Source of the DNA: Oscillospiraceae bacterium
GTDB lineage: Bacteria > Bacillota > Clostridia > Oscillospirales > Oscillospiraceae
DNA: 42,700 bases
Direction: 5' to 3'
Assembly: GCA_017935145.1 (NCBI GenBank)
Contig: JAGBIE010000028.1
Coordinates: forward strand, 1 to 42,700
Positions 13,586 to 22,281 of this stretch are shown here, piece after piece. The first letter of the stretch is position 1, and each line of letters opens with the position of its first letter. The notes below the pieces were generated by a model. The model was not told where the DNA came from. It saw only the letters and a list, made by a program, of their open reading frames with translations, and searched no databases. Made by a program: the position numbers and the translations under genes.

Positions 13586-14791
13586 GTGAAAATTTGCATG
13601 ATTGCACATTTCACAGATACACCCAATGAAAAAGGTAATAACAGATTTAAATATTTGGCAAATATGCTGAGCGAAAATCACGATGTTACTGTTGTAACTA
13701 CATCATTTTCGCATACAACCAAGACGCAACGGGAAGAAAATGACATGACTGACGTCAAATATTCCTTGCAAATGTGTCATGAGCCTGGCTATGGGAAGAA
13801 TGTCTCTCTTTCCCGCATTCGTAGCCACAAGGTCTTTGCTGAAAATGTAAAGCAGTATTTGGAAAAAGCGGAAAAGCCTGATGTCATCTACTGCGCCGTG
13901 CCGTCTTTGGATGTGGCATATGTTGCTGCACAGTATGCAAAGAAGCATGGGGTCAAGTTTATCATCGATGTGCAGGACCTGTGGCCCGAGGCATTCCAGA
14001 TGGTACTGCCCATTCCTCTGGTGGGGAAAGTACTCTTCTATCCGTGGAAGCGCAAGGCAGATGAAATTTACGCTTCTGCAGACGAAATTGTGGCGGTCTC
14101 CCAAATCTATGCCGACCGCGCCATGAAAGTCAACGAGAACTGCAAAGAAGCCCATGTGGTGTATCTTGGCACAGATTTGGACACCTTCGATTCCTTCGCC
14201 CAAGGGGATGCGCCCTTCCAAAAGGAAGAGGGCAAACTCTATCTGGGCTACTGTGGTACCTTGGGCGCCAGTTACGATATTCCCTGTGTGCTCAGTGCCT
14301 TGGAGATTCTCAAAAACAGGGGAGAGTCAACTCCTAAATTTATCGTCCTTGGGGATGGCCCGCAGAAATCCGCTTTTGAAGCTATGGCGCAGGAAAAGGG
14401 CTTGGATGTCCTTTTCACAGGCCGTCTGCCCTACGATGAAATGTGTCGTTATTTGGTTTCCTGCGACATGTTGGTCAATCCCATTGTCAAAGGAGCGGCC
14501 CAAAGCATTATTAACAAACACGCGGACTATGCTGCCACGGGCAAAGCCGTGGTCAACACCCAAGAGTGCCCCGAATATCGCACCTTGGTAGAGCGTTATC
14601 AGTGCGGTCTTAATTGCGCTGTGGGTAGCGCAGAAGATGTGGCAAATGCCATCAAGACCCTCATGGAAGATGATTCTCTCCGTACGCGCATGGGACAAAA
14701 TGCCCGAAAAATGGCAGAAGAACTCTTCCACAGAAAAAAGACATACAAGAGGATAGAGACCCTCTTCTCTTCAGAACAGGCAAAGGTGTAA
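13586..14791 (+). CDS. GT4-family glycosyltransferase (GT-B fold), possibly chimeric
   Basis: A 401-residue GT-B glycosyltransferase that probably adds a sugar from an NDP donor to the lipid-linked repeat unit on the cytoplasmic face. The N-terminal Rossmann half carries KYLANMLSENHDVTVVTT, PDVIYCAVPS and IIDVQDLWPE. The C-terminal half carries YCGTLGASYDI, FIVLGDGPQK, VLFTGRLPYDEM and a nucleotide-binding region around HADYAATGKAVVNT. I chose GTG 13586, giving (M)KICMIAHFTDTP, with AAAGGGG upstream; a TTG at 13559 is possible but overlaps the previous gene. Base composition changes inside the gene at about 13,850, from AT-rich to GC-richer, as though two sources were joined. Confidence 0.92.
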   Translation: MKICMIAHFTDTPNEKGNNRFKYLANMLSENHDVTVVTTSFSHTTKTQREENDMTDVKYSLQMCHEPGYGKNVSLSRIRSHKVFAENVKQYLEKAEKPDVIYCAVPSLDVAYVAAQYAKKHGVKFIIDVQDLWPEAFQMVLPIPLVGKVLFYPWKRKADEIYASADEIVAVSQIYADRAMKVNENCKEAHVVYLGTDLDTFDSFAQGDAPFQKEEGKLYLGYCGTLGASYDIPCVLSALEILKNRGESTPKFIVLGDGPQKSAFEAMAQEKGLDVLFTGRLPYDEMCRYLVSCDMLVNPIVKGAAQSIINKHADYAATGKAVVNTQECPEYRTLVERYQCGLNCAVGSAEDVANAIKTLMEDDSLRTRMGQNARKMAEELFHRKKTYKRIETLFSSEQAKV

Positions 14792-14800
14792 GGTGAAACC

Positions 14801-15979
14801 ATGAAGAAAATCAGCGCAAATAAAATATTGTTCTTCGCGGTGCTGATGGGCACGGTCATCATGGCGACCTATGCCAACTCAGTAACCATGCTCTACGGTG
14901 GTTTAGAACTGCTCATAGCAGGTTTTTGCTATCTGTTTCTGTTGCTCCGTTGGCGGAAAACAGACCCGTGGCTTCTGCTGTTTGCCTTGGTACTCACAGG
15001 CTTTTCCTTGGTTGGTGGTCTCCGCACAGGCAATATCAAGAGTGTCATTCTCTTGAGTATTTCTCTCATCCTGCCTTTGGCTGTGTCTGTACTGCATTTG
15101 GACAACCAAGAGAATGATAAGACCTTCCAGTGGGCATTCTTAATCGGCTTTGCGTTGGTTTTCTTGCAGAAGAATTTCCAAGTTTTAGGCGAACTCAACT
15201 CTAACTCCATCGGCTTTTGGAGTTACATGTGTATTTCTGTGGGTTTTGTGTGGTATGCCTGTCGCAAGAAGAAAATCCTTCCCATGGTGCTTCTACTCAT
15301 CGGCTTTATGTTTTCTCGACAGACCGAATCCCGCAACGTTGCCATTGTGACAGCGCTGGCAACCATTCTGTTGCTGCTTCCCAAGAAATGGTATAAAAAC
15401 AAAAACTTCTTCCGCACCATCTACCTTCTCACCCTTGTCTATACCATCTTCGCCGCCGCTATTATGGAATGGGGCTTTGAAACCCCTTGGATTTCGGATA
15501 TTCTCACGGACTACACAGAGCAATATTCCGACAAAACGTGGACCATGGCCATGCGAATTGCCTTCTTAAAAGAAGTGAAGATATTCATCTCTAACATGAG
15601 TATCTTCCACAAGTTCTTTGGCAATGGCGTTCTCGTTGGTCACGGACACAACATGTTCTACCAGTCAATTCTAACTTATGGTTACCTTGGTACTGCGCTG
15701 CTGTATGCCTTCTACATCCGCATTTTTGAGATGGCGCGAAAACTCATCGCCACCCACGAGGACAAAATTGCCCTTGGTTGCACCATTGCTCTTTTGGGCT
15801 GTTTCATGCTCAATGGCGCGGACGTGTTCCTCATCGGCATTGAAGCATGTACTATTATTCCGCAAGTGCTCATGGGCATCATTATCTTCCGCTATCGCAC
15901 CATGATGCAAACCCAAACCCAATTAACAGAAGGGGAAATGACCCGTGGTCCTGCTGAAACGAATCAAAATTTGGGCTAG
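14801..15979 (+). CDS. Wzy-like O-antigen/capsule polymerase
   Basis: A 392-residue polytopic membrane protein with about ten transmembrane segments, resembling Wzy polymerases that join lipid-linked repeat units on the outer face of the membrane. The likely active loop is between about residues 225 and 290 and contains FFGNGVLVGHGHNMFYQS followed by TYGYLG, the family-like 'GHN..y......G..G' pattern. RQTESRNVAIVTAL at about 168 resembles the 'sr......' positive segment of Wzy. AAGGTGA precedes ATG 14801. The end overlaps the next gene by 35 bases. Assignment rests on topology, the motif and the operon, because Wzy sequences are very divergent. Confidence 0.85.
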   Translation: MKKISANKILFFAVLMGTVIMATYANSVTMLYGGLELLIAGFCYLFLLLRWRKTDPWLLLFALVLTGFSLVGGLRTGNIKSVILLSISLILPLAVSVLHLDNQENDKTFQWAFLIGFALVFLQKNFQVLGELNSNSIGFWSYMCISVGFVWYACRKKKILPMVLLLIGFMFSRQTESRNVAIVTALATILLLLPKKWYKNKNFFRTIYLLTLVYTIFAAAIMEWGFETPWISDILTDYTEQYSDKTWTMAMRIAFLKEVKIFISNMSIFHKFFGNGVLVGHGHNMFYQSILTYGYLGTALLYAFYIRIFEMARKLIATHEDKIALGCTIALLGCFMLNGADVFLIGIEACTIIPQVLMGIIIFRYRTMMQTQTQLTEGEMTRGPAETNQNLG

Positions 15980-16706
15980 CGTGCTGTATTCGCTTTTTGC
16001 CACTTTTCCCAGTGTCAAAGCGGATATTATGTCCAGTGCCGATACGGCAGACTTTCTGCAACAGGGAAAGTCCCTCATCCGCTTTGGCGATGGAGAATTC
16101 GGCATCTATCGGGGAAAAGACATCCACTATCAGGCATGGTCTCCTGCCCTGAAAGCCGAATTTGACGAAATCAAGGCAAAGTATGAAAAAGACCCCCTGA
16201 CATGCCCCTATCTCTTGGCAGTGCCCAAGGATTTTATGACCGTCAGCGGTCTCAAACTCATGAAAAAGCGGGTCTATGTGTCCTCTTGGGCGGAAAGTCG
16301 TTTGCAGTTCCAAAAGACCTTCCGCAGGGATATCCCCTATGGCGACTCCTTCCTGTTCGCCAAGGAAAACTTTGCCATATACAGCCAACTGTGGAAGAAC
16401 GAATACGCCCCTCAAAATGTGATTTTCGTCCATAATCAAGAAAAGTATGCGGGAAAATTTGCCCAAACCTACGGCAAAAATGTGCGCTTTGTCCAGTGTC
16501 CTGCCCAAAATGCCTATGCTGAGGCGGACACTTTGGAAAAGACGATTTTGCAGGTCATCGAACAGGAGAAATGGACAGCTGAGGATGTCTGCATCACCCT
16601 TTCCGCAGGTCCTGCGGGCAAGGCGCTGGTCTATCGCCTGAGCAAACTGGGCTACCACTGCATTGACGCAGGCCACTCGTGGGACGACCCTTTGGAAGGA
16701 ATGTAA
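15945..16706 (+). CDS. GT-D fold glycosyltransferase (DUF1792 family)
   Basis: A 253-residue glycosyltransferase of the GT-D type (DUF1792), a fold first described in streptococcal Fap1 glycosylation and also found in capsule loci. The diagnostic RFGDGEF motif is at 46-52, giving the metal-binding Asp49-x-Glu51. Later features are the YAGKFAQTYG segment and a C-terminal LSAGPAGKALVYRLSKLGYHCIDAGH that closes the nucleotide pocket. The start is GTG 15945 with AAGGGGAA upstream; the nearby ATG at 15938 is in the Wzy frame. The gene overlaps wzy by 35 bases, so translation is coupled. Sugar specificity is unknown. Confidence 0.88.
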   Translation: MVLLKRIKIWASVLYSLFATFPSVKADIMSSADTADFLQQGKSLIRFGDGEFGIYRGKDIHYQAWSPALKAEFDEIKAKYEKDPLTCPYLLAVPKDFMTVSGLKLMKKRVYVSSWAESRLQFQKTFRRDIPYGDSFLFAKENFAIYSQLWKNEYAPQNVIFVHNQEKYAGKFAQTYGKNVRFVQCPAQNAYAEADTLEKTILQVIEQEKWTAEDVCITLSAGPAGKALVYRLSKLGYHCIDAGHSWDDPLEGM

Positions 16707-16707
16707 C

Positions 16708-17736
16708 ATGAAGAAAATCAGTGTGATTGTGCCCGTTTACAACAGTGAAGCGTATATTGCCCGCACGGTGGAGGCACTGCAGAAACAGACCCACGGGAAT
16801 TTGGAAATCATCTTAGTGGATGACGGTTCTAAGGACAATTCCCCGTCTATTTGCAAAGCCTTGGCACAGCAACATGAGAATATTGTCTACCATCGCACAT
16901 CCGAGGATGCGCCCAATGGCGGTCCTGGCGGAGCGAGAAATCAGGGCATCGCCTTGGCAACAGGGGAGTACCTCGCCTTTTGCGACTCGGACGATTTGCC
17001 CAATGAGGAGATGTATGCCACACTCCTTTCCTACATGGAAGAAGCCAATGCCGATGTGGCCCTCTGCGATATTTACAGCCAGCGGGATGGCAGAAACTTC
17101 GGTTTCCCGTGGGCAGATGGCGCTGTGTTCTGCGATGATGATGTTTCCTGCATTCTCATTTCCTCCATGATTGGCAACCGCACCGATGATGATACCACTG
17201 CGCCCCAATGGGGCAGTGTCTGCCGTGGACTGTACAAAAAGTCCATCATTGACGAACATGAGATAAAATTCCCTACGGAGTTTCACTTTGCGGAGGATTT
17301 GGTCTTCTCTCTGCGCTACCTTGCCCACTGCAAAAAGGCTGTCATTTGCGACAAGGCGCTGTATTTCTACACCTGCAACGAAAACTCCATCATGCACTCC
17401 TTCTACTCCTATAAGGAGAATATGTTGGCGTCACGCATCGCCTTGGTGGACTGCGTTTGTGAAGTCATTGACACCTTGCCCAATGCAGAGGAGTTACACC
17501 AGCGACTCATGGTAACACAGCGCTGTTACTACCACGAATGCGTGGGTAATGCTTGCCGTAAACAGAAGGGCGCATATAAAGAGATTCGCGATATTCTGCG
17601 CCATCCCTATGTCAAAAAGGCCTTCGCCTCCTACTCGGTGGCGGACAAGCGAAAAAAACTCATCTACAAACAGATTCAAAAACGCAGAATAAGCCTTCTG
17701 TGGCTTTACTATTTCCTGCGCTTCAAACTACACTGA
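16708..17736 (+). CDS. GT2-family glycosyltransferase
   Basis: A 342-residue GT-A fold family 2 glycosyltransferase. It has the canonical start SVIVPVYNSEAYI, VDDGSKDNS (Asp38/Asp39), GGPGGARNQGI, and the metal-binding DSDD at 93-96. A C-terminal region of about 110 residues ends in a basic and hydrophobic tail (FLRFKLH), which probably associates with the membrane. The start chosen is ATG 16708 with GGAAGGA upstream. The frame extends 45 bases into the previous gene without a site. It begins one base after the preceding stop. Acceptor and donor sugars are not predictable. Confidence 0.94.
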   Translation: MKKISVIVPVYNSEAYIARTVEALQKQTHGNLEIILVDDGSKDNSPSICKALAQQHENIVYHRTSEDAPNGGPGGARNQGIALATGEYLAFCDSDDLPNEEMYATLLSYMEEANADVALCDIYSQRDGRNFGFPWADGAVFCDDDVSCILISSMIGNRTDDDTTAPQWGSVCRGLYKKSIIDEHEIKFPTEFHFAEDLVFSLRYLAHCKKAVICDKALYFYTCNENSIMHSFYSYKENMLASRIALVDCVCEVIDTLPNAEELHQRLMVTQRCYYHECVGNACRKQKGAYKEIRDILRHPYVKKAFASYSVADKRKKLIYKQIQKRRISLLWLYYFLRFKLH

Positions 17737-17752
17737 AAGAGGGTGAATGAGC

Positions 17753-18808
17753 ATGACAGCAGTCAAACGAAACACAGGCTATGACCTTTTGCGCTTTTTC
17801 TCCATCTGCATGGTGGTCATGATTCATGCCAATGTGTCCTTCTTGGGCAAGAATCAAGGCTCTGCCTCATGGCTTTGCGTCATGCTGATTTGCGCCCTTT
17901 GCACCATTTCTGTACCACTGTTTTTCATGCTCTCGGGGGCACTGCTCTTGGGCCAGAAAGAACCTGTTTCTCTAAGAGAACTTTACACCAAGCGCATTCC
18001 CAAGCAGGCTGTGCCCTTTGTGCTTTGGAGCATTGTGTATGTGGTGGCGCGTATGGTCATGGGAAAAACAGAGGTTTCCATCCATGGATTTTTCTCCCTC
18101 CTTTGGGAACCTGCCTATTATCAGTTCTGGTTCATGTACACCTTGCTGGCAATCTATCTGCTCCTGCCTATTTTGCAAACCTTGGTGCAGAACCTTACAA
18201 AGCGGATGCTGGAATATGCCCTGCTTCTTTGGGGCATCTTCGCCATTGTGATTCCCACGGTGTCCTACATTCTTCCGCAGTTTTCTATTTCCTCCCATGT
18301 GGATCTCATCCTCTGCGAGGGTTATATTGGCTACTTTTTGCTGGGGCATTACCTGCAAAAATACGGCAAAGAGGTTTCTCAAAAAAAGGCTCTTTTCATG
18401 GCGCTGATAGGTGCTGTCTTGGTGCTTTTGGGCGCTGGGGCGGAATGGTTTTTGAGTAAGGATGGCGCACATGGCGGATATTTCTACCAGTCCTATTTGA
18501 CCCCCGCGGTGGTCTTAGGTGCCAGCGGAGTGTTCCTGCTCCTGCAAAACGGCTTTGAGGGCAGGGGAGAGAAACTGCAAAAGACGGCAACCATTCTCTC
18601 CCAAAATGCCTTGGGCATTTACTATCTGCACATGCTCATCCTCACCGCACTGGAATATACCGTGTTCCGCACGGAAAATCTTCTCCTCTTGGTGGCAAAA
18701 ATCCTTGCCACGGTACTACTTTCCTTCTTGGGGTCTGTGCTGTTACGAAAAGTGCCCATTGTCAGAACGCTGTTCTTCCAGTGGGGCGTAAGGAAAGGGT
18801 GTCAATGA
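17753..18808 (+). CDS. Acyltransferase 3 family membrane protein
   Basis: An integral membrane acyltransferase of the Acyl_transf_3 (OafA/WecH/OatA-like) family, which O-acetylates sugars, usually after flipping. About ten transmembrane segments are seen. The N-terminal signature YDLLRFFSICMVVMIHANV includes Arg14 and the catalytic-type His25. Two ATGs compete: 17747 lies only about two bases from the AGAGGGTG site, while 17753 has ideal spacing, so I chose 17753 (351 residues). The gene overlaps the next by four bases (ATGA). This is one of two such enzymes in the operon, so the polymer may carry two different acyl groups. Confidence 0.92.
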   Translation: MTAVKRNTGYDLLRFFSICMVVMIHANVSFLGKNQGSASWLCVMLICALCTISVPLFFMLSGALLLGQKEPVSLRELYTKRIPKQAVPFVLWSIVYVVARMVMGKTEVSIHGFFSLLWEPAYYQFWFMYTLLAIYLLLPILQTLVQNLTKRMLEYALLLWGIFAIVIPTVSYILPQFSISSHVDLILCEGYIGYFLLGHYLQKYGKEVSQKKALFMALIGAVLVLLGAGAEWFLSKDGAHGGYFYQSYLTPAVVLGASGVFLLLQNGFEGRGEKLQKTATILSQNALGIYYLHMLILTALEYTVFRTENLLLLVAKILATVLLSFLGSVLLRKVPIVRTLFFQWGVRKGCQ

Positions 18809-19593
18809 TGAAACTGGAACACATTGTTTCCACCATGAATCGTGATGAATTCACCTTTTTGAACGACCTACATATGAAAGCACCTTGCTTGGTGGTCAAT
18901 CAAAATCGGGATGCAAAAAACGAAACAGTGGAACTTTCCAATGGTCTAAGTGCGCAGGTTCTTTCCACTCCCGAAAAAGGGCTCAGCCGCAGTCGCAATA
19001 TGCTCCTTCGTAATGCTACAGGGGATATTTGCATTATGGGCGATGACGATGTGGAGTATTTGGATGGCTATGAGAAAATCATTTCTCAGGCTTATGAAAC
19101 CCATCCCGATGCAGACATCATCGTCTTTCGATTCACCCATGAAAAGGGCAAGGAAACCCGCGCCCGATACAACCGCGATTTGCGTATGCGCCTATGGAAT
19201 ATCAGCAAAGCCGCCTCGGTGGAAATCACCTTCCGCAGAGAACGGGTGTTACAGGCGGGACTTTGTTTTGATGAGCGCCTTGGTTTGGGCGCAGAGTTCC
19301 CCTCAGGGGAAGAAAACGCCTTTTTGGCAGATGCGCTTCGTGCGGGGCTGAAAATTTATCATGTGCCTCAAACCATCTGCTTCGCTGTGGAAGCCCATAC
19401 CGTGCAAAATGATGATGAAGTGGCGGACTATCTCCACATCAAAGGCGCTGCCTTCGGCAGAATTTATAAAACATGGTTTTTTATCTTTGCCTTGCTGTTT
19501 GTGTTTCTCAAACGCAAAGGCATTCTCGGTGGCATTTCCCTTTGGAAGGGCTACCAATATATGAAAAAAGGACGCAAAGCCTATTTAAACTGA
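18805..19593 (+). CDS. GT2-like glycosyltransferase with shortened N-terminus
   Basis: A 262-residue glycosyltransferase of the GT-A/GT2 type. The usual N-terminal strand is unorthodox (MMKLEHIVSTMNRDEFTF, without the VDDGS motif), but GLSRSRNMLLRNATGDICIM followed by the acidic GDDDVEYLD (Asp80-82) matches the central donor-binding part of GT2 enzymes. GEENAFLADALRAG at about 172 resembles the GT2 catalytic-base region. It ends in a hydrophobic segment and a basic tail. Start ATG 18805 overlaps the stop of the acyltransferase gene, and an ATG at 18808 is equally possible. Sugar specificity is unknown. Confidence 0.87.
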   Translation: MMKLEHIVSTMNRDEFTFLNDLHMKAPCLVVNQNRDAKNETVELSNGLSAQVLSTPEKGLSRSRNMLLRNATGDICIMGDDDVEYLDGYEKIISQAYETHPDADIIVFRFTHEKGKETRARYNRDLRMRLWNISKAASVEITFRRERVLQAGLCFDERLGLGAEFPSGEENAFLADALRAGLKIYHVPQTICFAVEAHTVQNDDEVADYLHIKGAAFGRIYKTWFFIFALLFVFLKRKGILGGISLWKGYQYMKKGRKAYLN

Positions 19594-19603
19594 GGAGAAT
19601 GGT

Positions 19604-20494
19604 ATGTTGATTAGTGTGATTACCCCCACCTATAACCGCGCATACATTCTGAATAAATGCTACGAAAGTCTTGCAAAACAAACTTGCAAGGATTTCGAGT
19701 GGATCATCGTAGACGATGGCTCAACGGACAATACAGAAGCCTTGGTCAGCACCTTTGACAGAAGCCTCGGCTTTGAAATTATCTACATAAAACAGGAAAA
19801 TGGTGGCAAACATGTTGCCCATAATACAGGCGTTTTGCAGGCTCGGGGCGACTTAACGGTCTGTTTGGATTCAGACGATATGCTCACAGAAACCGCCATT
19901 GAAACTGCCGTGGGTGTGTGGCAGGAAAAGCAGAACGCGCGCTACACGGGCATCTTGGCAAAGCGTGGGGATTTTGAATCCCGCAAGCCCATCTGTGGCA
20001 CTTGGCCGAAAGAGCTTGAGAGCGCAACCATGTGCGACCTTACCACAGTCCACGGATTCTATGGCGATACAGTGCTGTTTTTCCGCACGGAGATTCTCAA
20101 GCAGAATCTGTTCAAAACCTATCCCAACGAGCGCTTCATGCCTGAAATGAATCTGTACTGCGATATCGATACCTACGGCGAAATGCTTTTGGTGGATGAA
20201 GTGCTGTATCTGTGCGAGTATCTGCCCGATGGCTTAACATCCAAGTACCACAAACTCCTGCGGGAGAACCCTAACGGCACGGCAGATACTTACTACAAGA
20301 CCATGCTTCAGGCCAAAAATCTAAAAACAAAAGTGAAATTCGCCATCTTGACCAATGTGTATTATCTTCTGTCCAAACAGAAAAAACTGCTCACATTCCC
20401 CCAAGGGAAATTGCTCATTGCACTGACAAGATTGCCTGCCATGTGCCTAAAAAACCGTTTTCTCAAACGGGTAGAGAAGGGAACAGCCCAATGA
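19604..20494 (+). CDS. GT2-family glycosyltransferase
   Basis: A 296-residue family 2 glycosyltransferase with the classic motifs: SVITPTYNRAYIL at the N-terminus, IIVDDGSTDNTE (Asp37/Asp38), NGGKHVAHNTGV, and CLDSDDML (metal-binding DSDD, 89-92). The C-terminal third ends in a basic segment that may associate with the membrane. GAGGAG lies six to seven bases before ATG 19604. Its stop overlaps the start of the next gene (ATGA). It resembles clostridial capsule glycosyltransferases of the EpsH/WcaA type; donor and acceptor are unknown. Confidence 0.94.
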   Translation: MLISVITPTYNRAYILNKCYESLAKQTCKDFEWIIVDDGSTDNTEALVSTFDRSLGFEIIYIKQENGGKHVAHNTGVLQARGDLTVCLDSDDMLTETAIETAVGVWQEKQNARYTGILAKRGDFESRKPICGTWPKELESATMCDLTTVHGFYGDTVLFFRTEILKQNLFKTYPNERFMPEMNLYCDIDTYGEMLLVDEVLYLCEYLPDGLTSKYHKLLRENPNGTADTYYKTMLQAKNLKTKVKFAILTNVYYLLSKQKKLLTFPQGKLLIALTRLPAMCLKNRFLKRVEKGTAQ

Positions 20495-21264
20495 TTCCAA
20501 AAACAATCCACTATTGCTGGTTTGGTCGTGGCGAAAAGCCCGAACTGACGCAAAAGTGCATCGAAAGCTGGAAGAAATTCTGCCCCGATTATGAAATCAT
20601 CGAGTGGAACGAGGATAATTTCGATATCAATTCCAACCTCTATGTGAAGCAGGCCTACGAGGCACGAAAATTTGCCTTTGTTACGGACTATGTCCGCCTT
20701 TGGGCTATGTACCACCACGGCGGTATCTATATGGACACCGATGTGGAAGTGCGGAAAAGTTTGGACGAATACCTCCACGAGGAAGCCTTTTCGGGTTTTG
20801 AAAGTAAAGAGCGCATCCCCACTGGCATTATGGCATCGGAAAAGGATTTTCCGCTTTTTGGTGACCTTTTGGCATATTACAAAGACCGCCCCTTTGTGAA
20901 AGAGGATGGCTCTTTGGATCTAACCACCAATGTCATTACCATCACCAATATGCTCACTCCCTTAGGCTTTGCGCCCAACGGGGAAAAACAAACAGTGGCA
21001 GGCTTCACCCTGTATCCTCAAAATGTTTTTTGCCCCCTGCACAAAAAGGTGGACGATGCGGTCTATATGAAGGACACCGCCACCATCCACTGGTTTGCAG
21101 GCTCGTGGAAAAGCGAAGCTTCCAAAAAACGGGAAAAAGCCCTCTGGTGGAAGATTGCTGTTGTGCCCGCCATGGCAGTTTCCAAAGCCATGCGCAAACT
21201 CTTTGGCGACAAATGGGAAAACGCCAAAAACAAAGTGCGGGATAAAATTCTTTCTGAAAAGTAA
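20491..21264 (+). CDS. GT32-family glycosyltransferase (OCH1/capsular type)
   Basis: A 257-residue glycosyltransferase of the GT32 (DXD-sugar, Gly_transf_sug) group. MIPKTIHYCWFGRGEKP is the textbook start. TDYVRLWAMYHHGGIYMDTD carries the DXD metal site (Asp82-x-Asp84). The C-terminal HWFAGSW and a basic amphipathic tail are also typical. Members add mannose, galactose or similar sugars in capsule assembly. The start chosen is ATG 20491, which overlaps the preceding TGA. An upstream extension of 16 codons lies within the previous gene and is rejected. Confidence 0.94.
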   Translation: MIPKTIHYCWFGRGEKPELTQKCIESWKKFCPDYEIIEWNEDNFDINSNLYVKQAYEARKFAFVTDYVRLWAMYHHGGIYMDTDVEVRKSLDEYLHEEAFSGFESKERIPTGIMASEKDFPLFGDLLAYYKDRPFVKEDGSLDLTTNVITITNMLTPLGFAPNGEKQTVAGFTLYPQNVFCPLHKKVDDAVYMKDTATIHWFAGSWKSEASKKREKALWWKIAVVPAMAVSKAMRKLFGDKWENAKNKVRDKILSEK

Positions 21265-21275
21265 GGGGTATCGTG

Positions 21276-22277
21276 ATGCAACAGGACAGCCGTCTCAATT
21301 TCATACGAGCCGTGGCGGTGGTCATGATTGTGTTTTGCCACTTTTCCCAAATCATCGGTCTGTTGGATGTGGCGTTTTGGCTCAACACGGGCGTGCAGAT
21401 TTTCTTTGTCCTCAGCGCCTACCTCATGAGCCAAAAACAGTTCTCCTCCCGTGGGGATGTTTGGCAGTTCTACAAAAAACGCATCCTGCGCATTATGATT
21501 CCCATGTGGATTTACACCGCCTGCCTCGTGCTAGTGCTGTTGGTGCTGAGAATTCATATTGCCCCTATCGCCATTCTGCTTTACGCTCTTGGATTGGCTG
21601 GCTTTGCCCCCAGTGGCATTTTGGGATTGGGACATTTTTGGTATATTACCGTCATTCTTATTTGTTATCTCCTTGTCCCCTTGATGGATAGTCTCTCTCG
21701 CAACCGCAATCGCTGGCTGTGGACCGTTTTGATTTCCCTTTTGGGTTTGGCGCTCATGACCTTGGTGGGGAAGAGTGCCTATGGTGTCAATCTCGCTTTG
21801 TTCCTGCTCACCTACATGTATTTCCACACCCAAAGCGAACCCATCACGGGCAAAGTTCCTGCCCTTTGGGCAATCCCCACAGTGCTTTTCTCCATTCTCC
21901 GCCTTTACTTGGATGGTTACGATTTTGTAAACGCCCAACTGTACTCCCTCTATGACGGGATTTTTGTCACGACAACCAAGTGCCTTTTGGGACTTTGGCT
22001 GTTCTTTATGGGGATGAAAGTGCTGAAAAACGGTACCAATGACCGACTGACGCACTACCTCTCCACAAGAAGTTATGAGATTTATCTAACCCACCAGTTC
22101 ATCCTCTTGGCAGTGAATGAGTATGTACTACCTTATATCAAGAGTGTGCCCTTTAGCAAGATTGCGTCGCTTTTACTTTCCATCGTGATGATTGTTATCA
22201 ATGTAGAATTACTTAGAGTGCTTTTAGTAGGAACAAAACGTGTATTTGCATCTTGCAAACATGCAAACAAGGAATGA
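21276..22277 (+). CDS. Acyltransferase 3 family membrane protein
   Basis: The second integral membrane acyltransferase of the operon, 333 residues with about ten transmembrane segments. The family signature RLNFIRAVAVVMIVFCHFSQ gives Arg11 and His22, which correspond to Arg14 and His25 of the first one. IFFVLSAYLMS and FYKKRILRI follow as expected. AAGGGG serves ATG 21276 with seven-base spacing; an adjacent GTG at 21273 is also in frame but sits too close. The last 50-80 bases turn AT-rich, which marks the start of the AT-rich block that follows. It probably acetylates a sugar residue outside the membrane. Confidence 0.92.
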   Translation: MQQDSRLNFIRAVAVVMIVFCHFSQIIGLLDVAFWLNTGVQIFFVLSAYLMSQKQFSSRGDVWQFYKKRILRIMIPMWIYTACLVLVLLVLRIHIAPIAILLYALGLAGFAPSGILGLGHFWYITVILICYLLVPLMDSLSRNRNRWLWTVLISLLGLALMTLVGKSAYGVNLALFLLTYMYFHTQSEPITGKVPALWAIPTVLFSILRLYLDGYDFVNAQLYSLYDGIFVTTTKCLLGLWLFFMGMKVLKNGTNDRLTHYLSTRSYEIYLTHQFILLAVNEYVLPYIKSVPFSKIASLLLSIVMIVINVELLRVLLVGTKRVFASCKHANKE

Positions 22278-22281
22278 TATC